Shown: piece by piece, positions 17,908 to 27,124 of the stretch
How positions within the stretch are numbered: position 1 is the stretch's first letter
Layout of the letters: each line of letters begins with the position of its first letter
Source of the DNA: Gimesia chilikensis
GTDB taxonomy: Bacteria > Planctomycetota > Planctomycetia > Planctomycetales > Planctomycetaceae
DNA length: 64,000 bases
NCBI RefSeq assembly: GCF_007744075.1
Contig: NZ_CP036266.1
Span: 1,141,001-1,205,000, forward strand
Reading direction: 5' to 3'
The notes under the pieces: generated by a model
The model's input: only the letters and a program-made list of their open reading frames with translations
What the model was told of the DNA's origin: nothing
The model's database searches: none
Position numbers and translations under genes: made by a program

Positions 17908-17934
17908 ATAAAAAACGCCCTGTTGCCAGGGCGT
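17908..17934 (-). terminator. Rho-independent terminator of the oxidoreductase/DUF1080 operon
   Basis: On the minus strand ACGCCCTG and CAGGGCGT (17915-17922, 17927-17934) form an 8-bp stem with a 4-base loop, followed by TTTTTT. It lies about 30 bp after the stop codon of the oxidoreductase gene. Confidence 0.9.
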
Positions 17935-17964
17935 GGGTGAAATCCAGTATCGCTGTGGCAGCGA

Positions 17965-19251
17965 TCAGGTGGTTTCCGGGAAGTGGCTGAGTTCCAGAGT
18001 ATTGGCGGGAGCCATCTTTTCGTTTTCGGTATCCCAGCCCATCATCTGTCCGGACCGCCATGATTCGTTGGCCATGTTGACGGCGACAACACCAGCCAGT
18101 CCGAGTTCAGTCGGGCAGTTGAGTGGTTCGCCATTGCGCAGATGGTTTTGCAGGTTCGTATGATGCAGCTTCGTATCTTCTGCACCCGACTTTTTGTGTT
18201 CCGCAAGGACTTTGCCGTCTTTATCTTTGGCGACCCAGCCTTCACGGGTGAAGTAGAGTGTGCCGCGATAACCGCGGATCAGGTGATCGATGCCCACCCG
18301 GTTGCTCATGGTACCCAGCACGTAAACGGTCATGCCCCGCGGGTACTCGCAGATCATCTCGAAATTGTCCGGCAGGTTGCGACCATCGTTCCACTGCCAG
18401 ATTCCGCCCATCCCAACGACACGTCGTGGATAGAGCAGGTTACAGGCCTTCATGATGCGGGTGATGCGGTGAATGAACAGGTCGGTGCAGATACCGCCCG
18501 AATACTGACCATAGTTCCTCCACTCGAAGTAGTGGTGCGGGTTCCAGTCGATCTTCGGCGCTTTACCAAGCCAGGCATTCCAGTCGAGATCGGCCGGTTT
18601 GGGTTCATTGTCTTTCAGGCCGGGACGACGCCAGGGACCCTGATCGCCGTAACGACGCACGTATTCGATCTGGGCCTGCACAACCTGACCGAGCACTCCC
18701 TCTTCGATGGCCTTAGCCGCGGAAGAGTAAGAATCGTCAGACATGCCCTGCACACCAACCTGGATCGGCAGCTTCGTTTCTTTCTGCTTTTTGATGACAG
18801 CCTGAGCTTCGGGGATGCTGTGCGTCATCGGTTTTTCACAGTAGACGGCTTTGCCGGCGTCGAGGGCATCGATGGTCATCTGGGAGTGCCAGTGTTCCGG
18901 CGTCGCGATCGTGACATAGTCGATGTCCTTGATCTCGAGCACTTTCTGGTAGTCACCAAATGCGTGTTGTGCGCCGGTTTTGGTTTTGCCTTCTTCTGCC
19001 CGGGTTTGCCAGCAGTCTGCAACGGCGATCGCTTCGAGATTGTTCTTATCTTTGATCGCGTTGAACGTATTCATGTGGGCGTTGGCCATACCGCCCGCAC
19101 CGATAAATCCGATGCGAATTCGATCATTGGCGCCCAGAATGCTGGCATAACTTTTTGCGGTCCAGGCCAGACCGGCGGCTGCGGCACCGCCGGTGCGGAG
19201 GAAACTTCTGCGCGTGACTTCGCTGGAAGCCGGTTGCTGTTCAGAGCTCAT
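17965..19251 (-). CDS. Tat-exported Gfo/Idh/MocA-family oxidoreductase
   Basis: 428 residues. A twin-arginine signal ('TRRSFLRTGGAAAAGLAW', ~13-30) indicates folded export. The NAD(P)-binding motif is 'IGFIGAGGMANAHM' (~47-60); 'YCEKPMTH' carries the conserved EKP. 'GGICTDLFIHRITRIMKA' matches the substrate-side motif. Family members oxidise sugars or sugar alcohols. The gene follows a DUF1080 gene by 54 bp on the same strand. DUF1080 proteins include 3-keto-glycoside hydrolases, so a periplasmic path that oxidises a glycoside at C3 and then cleaves it is plausible; this is inference. Confidence 0.87.
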   Translation of the reverse strand: MSSEQQPASSEVTRRSFLRTGGAAAAGLAWTAKSYASILGANDRIRIGFIGAGGMANAHMNTFNAIKDKNNLEAIAVADCWQTRAEEGKTKTGAQHAFGDYQKVLEIKDIDYVTIATPEHWHSQMTIDALDAGKAVYCEKPMTHSIPEAQAVIKKQKETKLPIQVGVQGMSDDSYSSAAKAIEEGVLGQVVQAQIEYVRRYGDQGPWRRPGLKDNEPKPADLDWNAWLGKAPKIDWNPHHYFEWRNYGQYSGGICTDLFIHRITRIMKACNLLYPRRVVGMGGIWQWNDGRNLPDNFEMICEYPRGMTVYVLGTMSNRVGIDHLIRGYRGTLYFTREGWVAKDKDGKVLAEHKKSGAEDTKLHHTNLQNHLRNGEPLNCPTELGLAGVVAVNMANESWRSGQMMGWDTENEKMAPANTLELSHFPETT

Positions 19252-19305
19252 ACGTACTTTTCCTGTTGTCGTGGGGGGAAGAATCAGGTTCCGTCTGGAG
19301 AGCGA

Positions 19306-19986
19306 CTACTTGAGTTCTTTGATCCGGAAATCTTTGAACTCGATTTCGGCGCCATGGCCGCACAGACAGATATAGCCTTTGTCCCGTTTGAGACCGGGGT
19401 GATCTTTGTGATCAATCGTGCCATTCTTCTTGGCGTCTCCCATGTCGTAGTCCAGAATAACAGTGCCGTTGAGGGTCACTTTGACATGGTTGCCATTCAC
19501 GAGAACTTCCTGGGTGTTCCATTCTCCCACAGGATTCAGATAGCCACGCTTGGCAGCAGCTGTTCCGTAGAGCGAACCGTGGTACTGATAGTCCTGCAGC
19601 TTGGCATATTTTTCGGCGGTGTTGTCCAGAATCTGGAGTTCTTTACCGGCATAGGCAGGGCTGGTTTTGGGTTTCAGGGGAACGTGGAAACCGATCCCGT
19701 TGTTGGCACCGGCGTCGAGTTTGAAATCAAAACGCAGTACGAAGTTGGTGTATTCTTTGTCGGTGAAGAGGTTACCGCCACTTTCTTTCTTGCTGATCAG
19801 CATGCCGTCTTTGACGAAATACCCGTCGGTCGCACCTTGCCAGCCATCCAGATTCTTACCGTTGAAGATGCTGACGAAATCGCTTTCGCAGTGTTCTTCA
19901 GCGCTCAGAGGTGTTGTCACGGAAACCATCAGACCGGCGATGGTCAGCAGAGAGAGGGTAAAGATTTTACGGGCAGTCAGAAGCAT
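19306..19986 (-). CDS. Secreted DUF1080 (3-keto-disaccharide hydrolase-like) protein
   Basis: 226 residues: signal peptide (~1-29, ending PLSAEE) and one DUF1080 domain (PF06439), a concanavalin-like beta sandwich. Seen: 'FVSIFNGKNLDGWQG', 'YTNFVLRFDFKLDAGANNGIGFHVP', 'GKELQILDN', 'EWNTQEVLVNGNHVKVTLNGTVILDYD' and 'GYICLCGHGAEIEFKDFRIKEL'. This is the common planctomycete form. It is the first gene of a two-gene operon with the oxidoreductase downstream. Confidence 0.87.
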   Translation of the reverse strand: MLLTARKIFTLSLLTIAGLMVSVTTPLSAEEHCESDFVSIFNGKNLDGWQGATDGYFVKDGMLISKKESGGNLFTDKEYTNFVLRFDFKLDAGANNGIGFHVPLKPKTSPAYAGKELQILDNTAEKYAKLQDYQYHGSLYGTAAAKRGYLNPVGEWNTQEVLVNGNHVKVTLNGTVILDYDMGDAKKNGTIDHKDHPGLKRDKGYICLCGHGAEIEFKDFRIKELK

Positions 19987-20216
19987 AGCGTTGATTCCTT
20001 GAATTCAGCTGTTATTCAGTTAAGCAGGAAGGAAAAATCCTGTGATATTTAAGGATCTTTAAAAAGGAGAGTGTTTTGAGCATACCAGAGACAGATTACC
20101 AGAATCAATGGAAAAGCTCGTGAAACCACAGGGTTTTTTGTTTGAGGTGATTTCGATTAGAATGCACTTCAGACGCTGCCTTTACGAATTAATTTCTCAC
20201 ATCTAATAGAAGACGA

Positions 20217-21311
20217 ATGAATATGAATACCGAGCACGAGGCCGCTTCCGATGTCGCCACACTTCACTGGGTGGGTGGAACAGATGGATATCTGAAGATG
20301 ATCGATCAGACCCTGTTACCGACCGAGTACAAAGAGATTGAATGTCACGATGTCGAAACGGTATGGGAGGCGATTAAAAGGTTGAGTGTACGCGGCGCAC
20401 CAGCGATCGGGATCGCAGCCGCCTATGGTGTCGTCGTAGGTTTGCAGACGGACGCAGGCACCTCGCGTGCGGAATTTGATCAACGACTGAAAACCGTTGC
20501 TGACTATCTGGCAGGAAGTCGGCCGACGGCGGTGAACCTGTTCTGGGCACTTGATCGCTTGCAGAAGCTGGCTGCGGATTCAGCGGATCTGGACAGCGGT
20601 GACATGCATGCGCTGCTGCTGGAAGAAGCACGGCGGATTGAGGTCGAAGACTTGGAGATGTGTCATAAAATCGGTGAAGTAGGAGCGGCGCTGCTCTCTC
20701 CCGGTGATGGTGTGTTGACACACTGCAATGCCGGCGGCTTGGCGACTTCGGGTGGAGGGACGGCCCTGGCGGTCTTCTTCGAAGCGGCCAGGCAGGGGAA
20801 GGGAATTCACGTTTACGCGGACGAGACCCGTCCGTTATTACAGGGCGCGCGACTGACGACCTGGGAACTGATGCAGCGGAATGTTCCCGTGACTCTCATC
20901 AGTGACTCGATGGCGGGCTGGGTCATGAAAGAAGGCAAGATCCAGGCCGTGGTGACCGGAGCAGACCGGATCGCCGCCAATGGTGATTCCGCAAATAAGA
21001 TCGGCACGTATTCCGTCGCACTGCTGGCAAGTCTGCACGATATCCCTTTTTATATCGCCGCGCCGTCAAGTACGTTCGACTTAAGCCTGGAAAGCGGTGC
21101 CGAGATTCCGATTGAAGAACGGCAACCGGAGGAGATCACCAACGGATTTGGCAAACAGACTGCGCCAGAAGGTGTTGATGTTTACAACCCTGCGTTTGAT
21201 GTGACACCGGCAAAGTTCATTCGGGGCATCATCACCGAACGGGGACTGATTCAGCCTGTCACAACAGAGCAGGTGCTGCGTGTACTCAATTCAGAACCAG
21301 TACAGAGTTGA
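20217..21311 (+). CDS. mtnA: Methylthioribose-1-phosphate isomerase
   Basis: 364 residues; converts 5-methylthioribose-1-phosphate to the ribulose form in methionine salvage, cytoplasmic. Seen: 'VRGAPAIGIAAAYG', C170 in 'THCNAGGLATSGGGTAL', 'DETRPLLQGARLT' and D250 in 'TGADRIAANGDSANKIGTY'. Length and motifs fit MtnA rather than the related eIF2B subunits. No other methionine salvage gene lies in the window. The ATG at 20223 is a possible second start. Confidence 0.92.
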   Translation: MNMNTEHEAASDVATLHWVGGTDGYLKMIDQTLLPTEYKEIECHDVETVWEAIKRLSVRGAPAIGIAAAYGVVVGLQTDAGTSRAEFDQRLKTVADYLAGSRPTAVNLFWALDRLQKLAADSADLDSGDMHALLLEEARRIEVEDLEMCHKIGEVGAALLSPGDGVLTHCNAGGLATSGGGTALAVFFEAARQGKGIHVYADETRPLLQGARLTTWELMQRNVPVTLISDSMAGWVMKEGKIQAVVTGADRIAANGDSANKIGTYSVALLASLHDIPFYIAAPSSTFDLSLESGAEIPIEERQPEEITNGFGKQTAPEGVDVYNPAFDVTPAKFIRGIITERGLIQPVTTEQVLRVLNSEPVQS

Positions 21312-21332
21312 ACCCGGGGTTGAAGTCTCTGA

Positions 21333-22061
21333 TCAGCGATTAATGTAAACCGGGTTCTGGTTGTAGCCGGGAGCATTCGCTGGATACTGCGGCTGCATCT
21401 GCTGAGGCTGTTGCTGATATTGTTGTTGCTGGTACTGCTGCTGTGGGTACTGAGATTGCTCGTACTGCGGCTGCTGATACTGAGAAGACGACTGCGGGAA
21501 GTTGCGCGGTTGAGGCTGATATCCGTTCTGCGGCTGATAGTTGTTACTTTGCTGCTGGTACTGCACCGGCACCATGCCCCGCTGTGGTTGATAGTAGGAT
21601 GAAGAGCTCTTCTCATCGATACGCTTTTCCTGGAACTCGCGTTTGCGTTTCTGGATTTCTTCGATGTCTTCCTCGCGAGGAGGCAGAGCGTAGTTCTTCC
21701 AGGCTGCCTGCTCATGGTATCGATTCCAGAAGTGCTGCGAGTAAGCCAGCTGTGGGGTAATTCCCCAGCCGTTAGCTGTCTGGGTCTGAGAAAGGACGTG
21801 CCGGTAGTTATAAGGCTTGAAGTAGTGATAACCACTGTAGGGGGAAATTTCCTGGAAGTAACCGTGCTGCCAGGGGTATTGCGAATCGAAGGGATAAAGT
21901 GGATCCCCAAAAATGCCGCCCGTGACTCCGGCGCTGGTCATAGGGGTACCTTCATTGTAGGGAACTTCAGTCATACCGTAAGCACCATAGGTCTGGTTGG
22001 GGAGCGATGGGTCACCGCCGACTGCGGCCGCGATTGCCAGAGCGAGAAAAGTGGTCGACAT
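21333..22061 (-). CDS. Exported Gln/Tyr/Pro-rich protein
   Basis: 242 residues. A short hydrophobic N-terminus ('FLALAIAAAVGG') looks like a signal peptide. A Tyr- and Trp-rich middle is followed by a charged helix (~130-150) and a low-complexity C-terminus of Gln, Tyr and Pro. No domain recognised. It converges on mtnA with a 21-bp gap. It shares composition with the protein at 22614 and the tails of the secretin and TPR proteins, which suggests a common place in the envelope. Confidence 0.6.
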   Translation of the reverse strand: MSTTFLALAIAAAVGGDPSLPNQTYGAYGMTEVPYNEGTPMTSAGVTGGIFGDPLYPFDSQYPWQHGYFQEISPYSGYHYFKPYNYRHVLSQTQTANGWGITPQLAYSQHFWNRYHEQAAWKNYALPPREEDIEEIQKRKREFQEKRIDEKSSSSYYQPQRGMVPVQYQQQSNNYQPQNGYQPQPRNFPQSSSQYQQPQYEQSQYPQQQYQQQQYQQQPQQMQPQYPANAPGYNQNPVYINR

Positions 22062-22613
22062 ATTTGAAATTCCTCTGTGTGAAAAACAGAGTCCCTGTTT
22101 ATCTGAAACCGTAATAATTGGGTGATTTCGTCAGCGCAAACTGATGGCGCTGGTATCTACTTTATCGGATATCGTAGCGGGCATACCTTCAGGTTCATCA
22201 CAAAATTCACAGCGGGCAGATCACATACGCGCGCTACAACCTGAATATTTTCAAATCGGGTTAGAGTATCCAGTCAAACTGAACCGGCAGATTCTGCCGA
22301 AACCGGGGCGGGAACTCCTCAATTAATAGAGATTCCCGTTCAGGCATCAAAAAATGGTGTAGGTTTGAGTGTCATCGCGAAAAGCTCCCCGCTGGTGGGT
22401 TGCGCCACAATCAATCGAGCGGACTTGGAATGTTGTTCAGTTTCAGTGTGAATTTCTCAACCGGGATTTTTGGGAATGAACTGGAGTTTTTGGTGCTCAT
22501 TCATAAATTGAATATAGATCTTTCAGGCACGTCTATTCGCAGGCGTGCCTGCTGACGAGCGATCATCATCATTGATGGTGTTTTTAATTACATACATGAG
22601 GTAGAAGAGACTT
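22062..22613. other. 552-bp divergent intergenic region
   Basis: Lies between two divergently oriented exported-protein genes. The one clear structure is an 8-bp inverted repeat CAGGCACG/CGTGCCTG (22524-22531, 22544-22551; spacer 12), about 60 bp upstream of the ATG at 22614, possibly an operator or leader hairpin. No gene is convincing here. Confidence 0.45.
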
Positions 22614-23297
22614 ATGAAACCACATGCGAAAATATCATCTCTGATGTTGATGATCTGCATTTGCGCCAGCCCCTTATTTGCAGATGATGCACTTATTCCC
22701 GGCGCCGATCTGGGGAAAGCAGGGACTCTGCCACCACCACCTCCTCCGCGGGGAGTCGCTCCGCAGCCCGATCCGGCCGCGAATGTGCCCTCTCCTTATA
22801 ATGCGCCCGCTCCCTATCACAATCTGCCACAACAACAGCAGCCTCAGGTACCTCCCCAGGTACAGCAGCAACAGCAGGGGAATTATCCCCCCGCAGATCC
22901 GGATGCGTTGACTCATCCCGTGCCAGGATATTCGGGAGGTCCCTACGTTAAAGGAGGCAATCAGTACTGGTTGCCCAACAACCAGGTGCCTCAGGTGGGG
23001 AGTCCTTATTACTATAGTGCGACACAGGGAGCCGGTGGAACCTATGGGATGACGAGCCCTCAGGTGGGAATTCAGGCCGGTCAGACGTGGTATGGTGGTC
23101 ATGGCGAAGTGAACACAGGTCAGCAGAATCAGGCGTTGATGGGCAGTGGGGGGGATCCGTACACGCGGCACTTCGGCCCCGGTTTCTACCGCTCGAATGA
23201 ATACGGCCACTACTACTTTCCGTCATACAGCTACCGTCGCCCCTGGTACAACCCGGGAGCACCCACTTACAACCGCGATACCAATTACCGTTGGTAA
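22614..23297 (+). CDS. Exported Pro/Gln/Tyr/Gly-rich protein
   Basis: 227 residues with a clear signal peptide (~1-23, 'LMLMICICASPLFADD'). The rest is low complexity: a proline run, Gln/Pro stretches (~70-95), then Tyr/Gly/Pro sequence ending in 'NRDTNYRW'. No known domain. It is followed by a strong terminator, so it is probably a single transcript. The resemblance in composition to the protein at 21333 suggests a related structural or surface function. Confidence 0.65.
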   Translation: MKPHAKISSLMLMICICASPLFADDALIPGADLGKAGTLPPPPPPRGVAPQPDPAANVPSPYNAPAPYHNLPQQQQPQVPPQVQQQQQGNYPPADPDALTHPVPGYSGGPYVKGGNQYWLPNNQVPQVGSPYYYSATQGAGGTYGMTSPQVGIQAGQTWYGGHGEVNTGQQNQALMGSGGDPYTRHFGPGFYRSNEYGHYYFPSYSYRRPWYNPGAPTYNRDTNYRW

Positions 23298-23344
23298 GTC
23301 TCTACTCAACGACAATTTAGAGTAACTGATTATGTTTTGATATC

Positions 23345-23377
23345 AGGCCCGGGTGGCGAATCCCGGGCCTTTTTTTA
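23345..23377 (+). terminator. Rho-independent terminator
   Basis: AGGCCCGGG (23345-23353) pairs with CCCGGGCCT (23362-23370), with an 8-base loop and a run of T to 23377. The following 23378-23751 contains no gene that I can support. Confidence 0.93.
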
Positions 23378-23751
23378 TGGACTGTGATCTAAGGGTTTTC
23401 ACTCAAACTTTCTGTGAGATCAGGAAATTTAACAGGAACCGTTCTAATCCCAATTTCATGATCAGCCGATACAAACAATACAATCTGGACTCTATCCACC
23501 CGAATTGCGTCTGCTGATACGTTAATTGGCAGTCCAAAATCACGTATTCTCGGAAGAGCGTGAGACGGTGGAATAGAGTGTAAATCATAAGCAGAAAGTA
23601 AGTTAAGGATAACTTGCTGGATAAAGATAAAGTTCTTACTGATTCTTCAACCTGGTTACAAGAACTCGCAGGTAATTAATTCCGGGCCGAGAAGTCACGT
23701 AAAACGCAAATACCTTTTTCCTCTTTGCAGGCAATAGGGGAGCGACTGCGG

Positions 23752-25977
23752 ATGTACAAACAGAATTGCCATGGATCGGCATTTCGAAATAATGAAAAGC
23801 GACGTGCTCAGCTTGTTATGAACTGGGTTGCGTTGTTCTTCATCACTTTTTCGTCGATCGCTCATACTGCGTTTGCCCAGGGGCCATCCATGCGTCCGCT
23901 GCCACCCAGGCAGCCCGTAAATCAGTATGCTCCCGCAAATCAATATCAGCCTGCGAATCAATATGGTCCTGCTCCCATGCAGGTTTCCGCTCCCCCTGCT
24001 CAATCGTATCAACAACCGTCGTATCCACAACAGGTACCCGTTGCCCAGCAACCACAGGGTGTGATTTCGATTCAGGATGCGCATGCACCCAATGCTGGTC
24101 CACAGATTCAGATGGTGCAGGATACCGGGCGCATTACCCGCAAGCCGCTGCCGACTCAGATCCGTTCCACTCCCGGCATCTTCGACGAGATGGAAATCAT
24201 CATTCGTCGCAGCCAGTTGATTATCACAAATTCGCGCATTCGTCGTTACGCAATTGCTGATCCTTCGATCATTGAATTCGTGACTTATTCCCCGACTGAA
24301 GTTTCGATCGTGGGTCTGGAGTTGGGAACAACCACTCTGACTCTCTGGTTCGAAAATGATGAAACGCCGATCACTTACCTGGTTCACACGATTCAGGATC
24401 CCAGCCTGGAAGGACAGCGACGGATCGACTACGGTAAGCTGGAACGCAAAATTGCCGTGTTGTTCCCCAACAGTAAGGTTTATCTGATTCCCCTGTCACG
24501 TAAGATCATCGTAAAGGGTCAGGCTTCTGATCCCACCGAAGCGGCGAATATCATGAATGTGATTCGTGGTGAAGTCATCAACTACGAAGGAAACCTGGGC
24601 GGGCCACAGCCTGCCGGTGTGGGAGCGGGTTATTATGGGGGAGGGGGTTATGGCGACGCACTTAACAGTTACGGCAATAACCTCTATGGATCTTCGCTGA
24701 TTGTGAACATGCTGGAGATTCCCGGTGAGTTCCAGGTCATGATTCATGTGACCATTGCCCAGATCAATCGTACAATGATGCGGCAGTTGGGTGTTGACCT
24801 GAGTGTCCTGTTCGACGGTGGTCGTCAGTTTCTGGGATCAACGATGGGCGGGGTCCCTTCTACGCTGACTGGTATCTTTGAAGCCGGCGAGGTCAATGTA
24901 TTGATCAACGCTCTGGCCGAGAATGGTACGACCAAGATTATGGCCCGACCGACGCTGACTGTTTTAAGCGGTCACTCTGCCAGCTTCCTGGCTGGGGGTG
25001 AATTTGCAGTGCCGACCATTGTCGGGGTCGGGGGAGCACAGGGAACATCAACGACCTTCCGCGGTTTTGGTACCTCAATCGTCGTCACACCGATCGTACT
25101 CGATAAGGACCTGATCCGGATGCGGATTGTACCTGAATACAGTCAGGTGAATGATAACAACTCGGTACAGGGGATTCCTGGACTGAACTCACGTCGCGCA
25201 CAGACCACAGTCGAACTCCGTGAAGGCCAGACCATCGTACTGGCTGGTCTGTTTGGTCACGACACTACCACCGGTGTAACACGAATTCCCTGGCTGGGCG
25301 AAATTCCCCTGGTTGGAGCGTACCTCTTCAGTTCCAAGAAGTCGACTCAGGGTGAGTCTGAGCTCTTGATTACCGTAACGCCACAACTGGTACATCCGAT
25401 GGAAGAGGATGAGGTTCCTCCCTATCCCGGGCATGAAGTTACCGTTCCCCACGACAAAGAATTCTATAAATATAACATGACCGAAGGTGCTCCCGATCGT
25501 GCCGTCTATCAGTTGCAGCCCTACGGTCGAGGAGCCGGACAGGGAATTGAGGTTGGTTACCAGCCATTCAATCCGTCTCCTGCTTCTCCTTACTATCCGC
25601 CGGAACAGACAGGCACCTATCAGCAGGGACCTGTGACACAACCGATTCCGCAACGGGGCGGTGGTTTTCCCACCCAGCCTCAGCAACCGGCTCAGTCACC
25701 AGGTCCGATCCAGTCGCATCAGCCTTTACCGCCACCACCGGCTCCCGGTGTCAGCGGGCCACAGGCACAGTCGACCGGGTTTTCAAGAAGAAACCAGGGA
25801 CAACAACCGGGACAGCGTCGGTTCACACAAATGATCAAGGATCGCTTCCAGAATTCGGCTCCCGAGATGGACAGCCAGATTCAGCCAACCGGTTACATTG
25901 ATACCCGCATGAGACAGCAGTCCGCAGAACCGCAGGGCAGCCGATCCGGATTTCCCTGGATTGGTCAGGGAAAATAA
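23752..25977 (+). CDS. Secretin with pilus-assembly N-terminal domain (CpaC/RcpA-like)
   Basis: 741 residues. Membrane/signal segment at ~22-43, then a Gln/Tyr/Pro linker (~50-110). Residues ~146-216 match the T2SS-T3SS pilus N domain ('ADPSIIEFVTYSPTEVSIVG'); ~222-280 resemble a BON-like domain; ~380-547 are the secretin domain ('VLINALAENGTTKIMARPTLT', 'GTSIVVTPIVL', 'ELLITVTPQL'). The last ~160 residues are Pro/Gln-rich. Secretins form outer-membrane channels for pili or type II secretion. The ATG at 23752 follows AGGGGAG; an in-frame TTG at 23725 is less likely. Two lipoprotein genes follow on the same strand. Confidence 0.88.
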   Translation: MYKQNCHGSAFRNNEKRRAQLVMNWVALFFITFSSIAHTAFAQGPSMRPLPPRQPVNQYAPANQYQPANQYGPAPMQVSAPPAQSYQQPSYPQQVPVAQQPQGVISIQDAHAPNAGPQIQMVQDTGRITRKPLPTQIRSTPGIFDEMEIIIRRSQLIITNSRIRRYAIADPSIIEFVTYSPTEVSIVGLELGTTTLTLWFENDETPITYLVHTIQDPSLEGQRRIDYGKLERKIAVLFPNSKVYLIPLSRKIIVKGQASDPTEAANIMNVIRGEVINYEGNLGGPQPAGVGAGYYGGGGYGDALNSYGNNLYGSSLIVNMLEIPGEFQVMIHVTIAQINRTMMRQLGVDLSVLFDGGRQFLGSTMGGVPSTLTGIFEAGEVNVLINALAENGTTKIMARPTLTVLSGHSASFLAGGEFAVPTIVGVGGAQGTSTTFRGFGTSIVVTPIVLDKDLIRMRIVPEYSQVNDNNSVQGIPGLNSRRAQTTVELREGQTIVLAGLFGHDTTTGVTRIPWLGEIPLVGAYLFSSKKSTQGESELLITVTPQLVHPMEEDEVPPYPGHEVTVPHDKEFYKYNMTEGAPDRAVYQLQPYGRGAGQGIEVGYQPFNPSPASPYYPPEQTGTYQQGPVTQPIPQRGGGFPTQPQQPAQSPGPIQSHQPLPPPPAPGVSGPQAQSTGFSRRNQGQQPGQRRFTQMIKDRFQNSAPEMDSQIQPTGYIDTRMRQQSAEPQGSRSGFPWIGQGK

Positions 25978-26098
25978 ATTTCAGGTGAATGGGCAGGCAC
26001 GTTTACCAGCAGCAAATCAGCCTGCAACATAATGATGGACCGTCAGCATTCATTGTTGTCGTTCATCACCAGATATTAAGTCGTAAGTACCGAGGGAC

Positions 26099-26692
26099 AT
26101 GATGGCCCGTTTCACGATAATACAAAAATGGATCCTTACTACCAGCTGTCTGATGCTGGTAGCTGGTTGCTGCCGCTGGGGTGGAGGCGGCAACTGGGGA
26201 TTCCATAAACGCTCCCTGGCGATTCCGGAGGTCTATCCTCTGGGAAGCGTCAACCGTGCGCATTACCACACCATGGAATCGAATGCCGAAGCGGTTGACT
26301 TCATAATCAACCGGAACGAATTCGTCGAAAACAGTGCCGAACTGACCACGAATGGTAAAGATCATATTCTGGAAATTGGTGCCCGCATGCGCAGCACCCC
26401 GTACCCGGTTATTGTGGAACGCAGTGATAATAACTACGCACCAGAGCTGGATGCTTATCGTCGCCAGCTGGTCGCGCGGATCCTGACCGATCTCGGAAAC
26501 CAGGACGCCGATCAACGTACGGTTGTCGCGACTCCTTATTCCCGTTCGCTAAACTCACGAGAAGCGGAAATCGACTACTATCGTTTCATCTCTACCCGCG
26601 GTGGTTTTGGTGGAGGATTCGGTGGCGGTGGTGGTGGATTCGGCGGCGGCGGCGGTTTTGGCGGCGGCGGTGGTGGACTCGGTGGTTTCTAA
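26099..26692 (+). CDS. Lipoprotein with OmpA/CpaD-like region and poly-Gly tail
   Basis: 197 residues. The lipobox LVAGC (Cys near 24) predicts a lipoprotein. Residues ~60-155 ('FVENSAELTTNGKDHILEIGARMRSTPYPVIVERSDNN', 'RRQLVARILTDLG') resemble small periplasmic OmpA- or CpaD-like domains, suggesting a link to peptidoglycan or the secretin. Residues ~168-197 are Gly with Phe, coded by GGT/GGC/GGA runs prone to slippage. A GAGGGA precedes the tandem ATGs (26099, 26102). It lies 121 bp after the secretin gene and is probably functionally linked to it. Confidence 0.7.
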   Translation: MMARFTIIQKWILTTSCLMLVAGCCRWGGGGNWGFHKRSLAIPEVYPLGSVNRAHYHTMESNAEAVDFIINRNEFVENSAELTTNGKDHILEIGARMRSTPYPVIVERSDNNYAPELDAYRRQLVARILTDLGNQDADQRTVVATPYSRSLNSREAEIDYYRFISTRGGFGGGFGGGGGGFGGGGGFGGGGGGLGGF

Positions 26693-26736
26693 AATCCACA
26701 CCTGCTGAGAATCCTGTAATCTCATATGCACTTGTT

Positions 26737-26771
26737 AAAACGCCACAAATCAATCTGGATTGTGGCGTTTT
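26737..26771. terminator. Terminator hairpin after the Gly-tailed lipoprotein
   Basis: AAAACGCCACAA (26737-26748) and TTGTGGCGTTTT (26760-26771) form a 12-bp stem with an 11-base loop. The A/T ends could work in both directions; on the + strand it ends the secretin/lipoprotein unit. Confidence 0.8.
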
Positions 26772-27124
26772 AACTTTCTATATCATAGTACTTTACGTGA
26801 AACAGGTGTCTGCTGTTTTTCCTGTCATCGATTTCGAAAATGTGGGGATATTCGTATCGACACGTTTTTGATTTCCTCTTAGAATCCGCGCCTGATATTC
26901 GAAAAGAGTCCTTTCTCTCATACTTGACCTCCCTGTCACAAATACTCATTTCATAACTGTTCCACCAGTCTCTGGTGCCTGGCTTCAGTCAGCGCATTGT
27001 TTTCGGACGATTGAACTCACTCAATGCCGAAGAGGAGATCTGGTGAATCGCAGTCTATTTTCATTCTATCTTGAATTGAACGAGACAAAGCGATCTGCAC
27101 TCGCGGAAACAAGGTTGATCTCCG
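26772..27124. other. 353-bp spacer without a clear gene
   Basis: AT-rich spacer ahead of the TPR lipoprotein. I see no hairpin or gene of note; a promoter for the next gene is expected but none stands out. Confidence 0.4.

Noticed and set aside
18142-20052. 636-codon open frame on the + strand
   Set aside because: Antisense to the oxidoreductase and DUF1080 genes, both with clear motifs. No ribosome site or domain.
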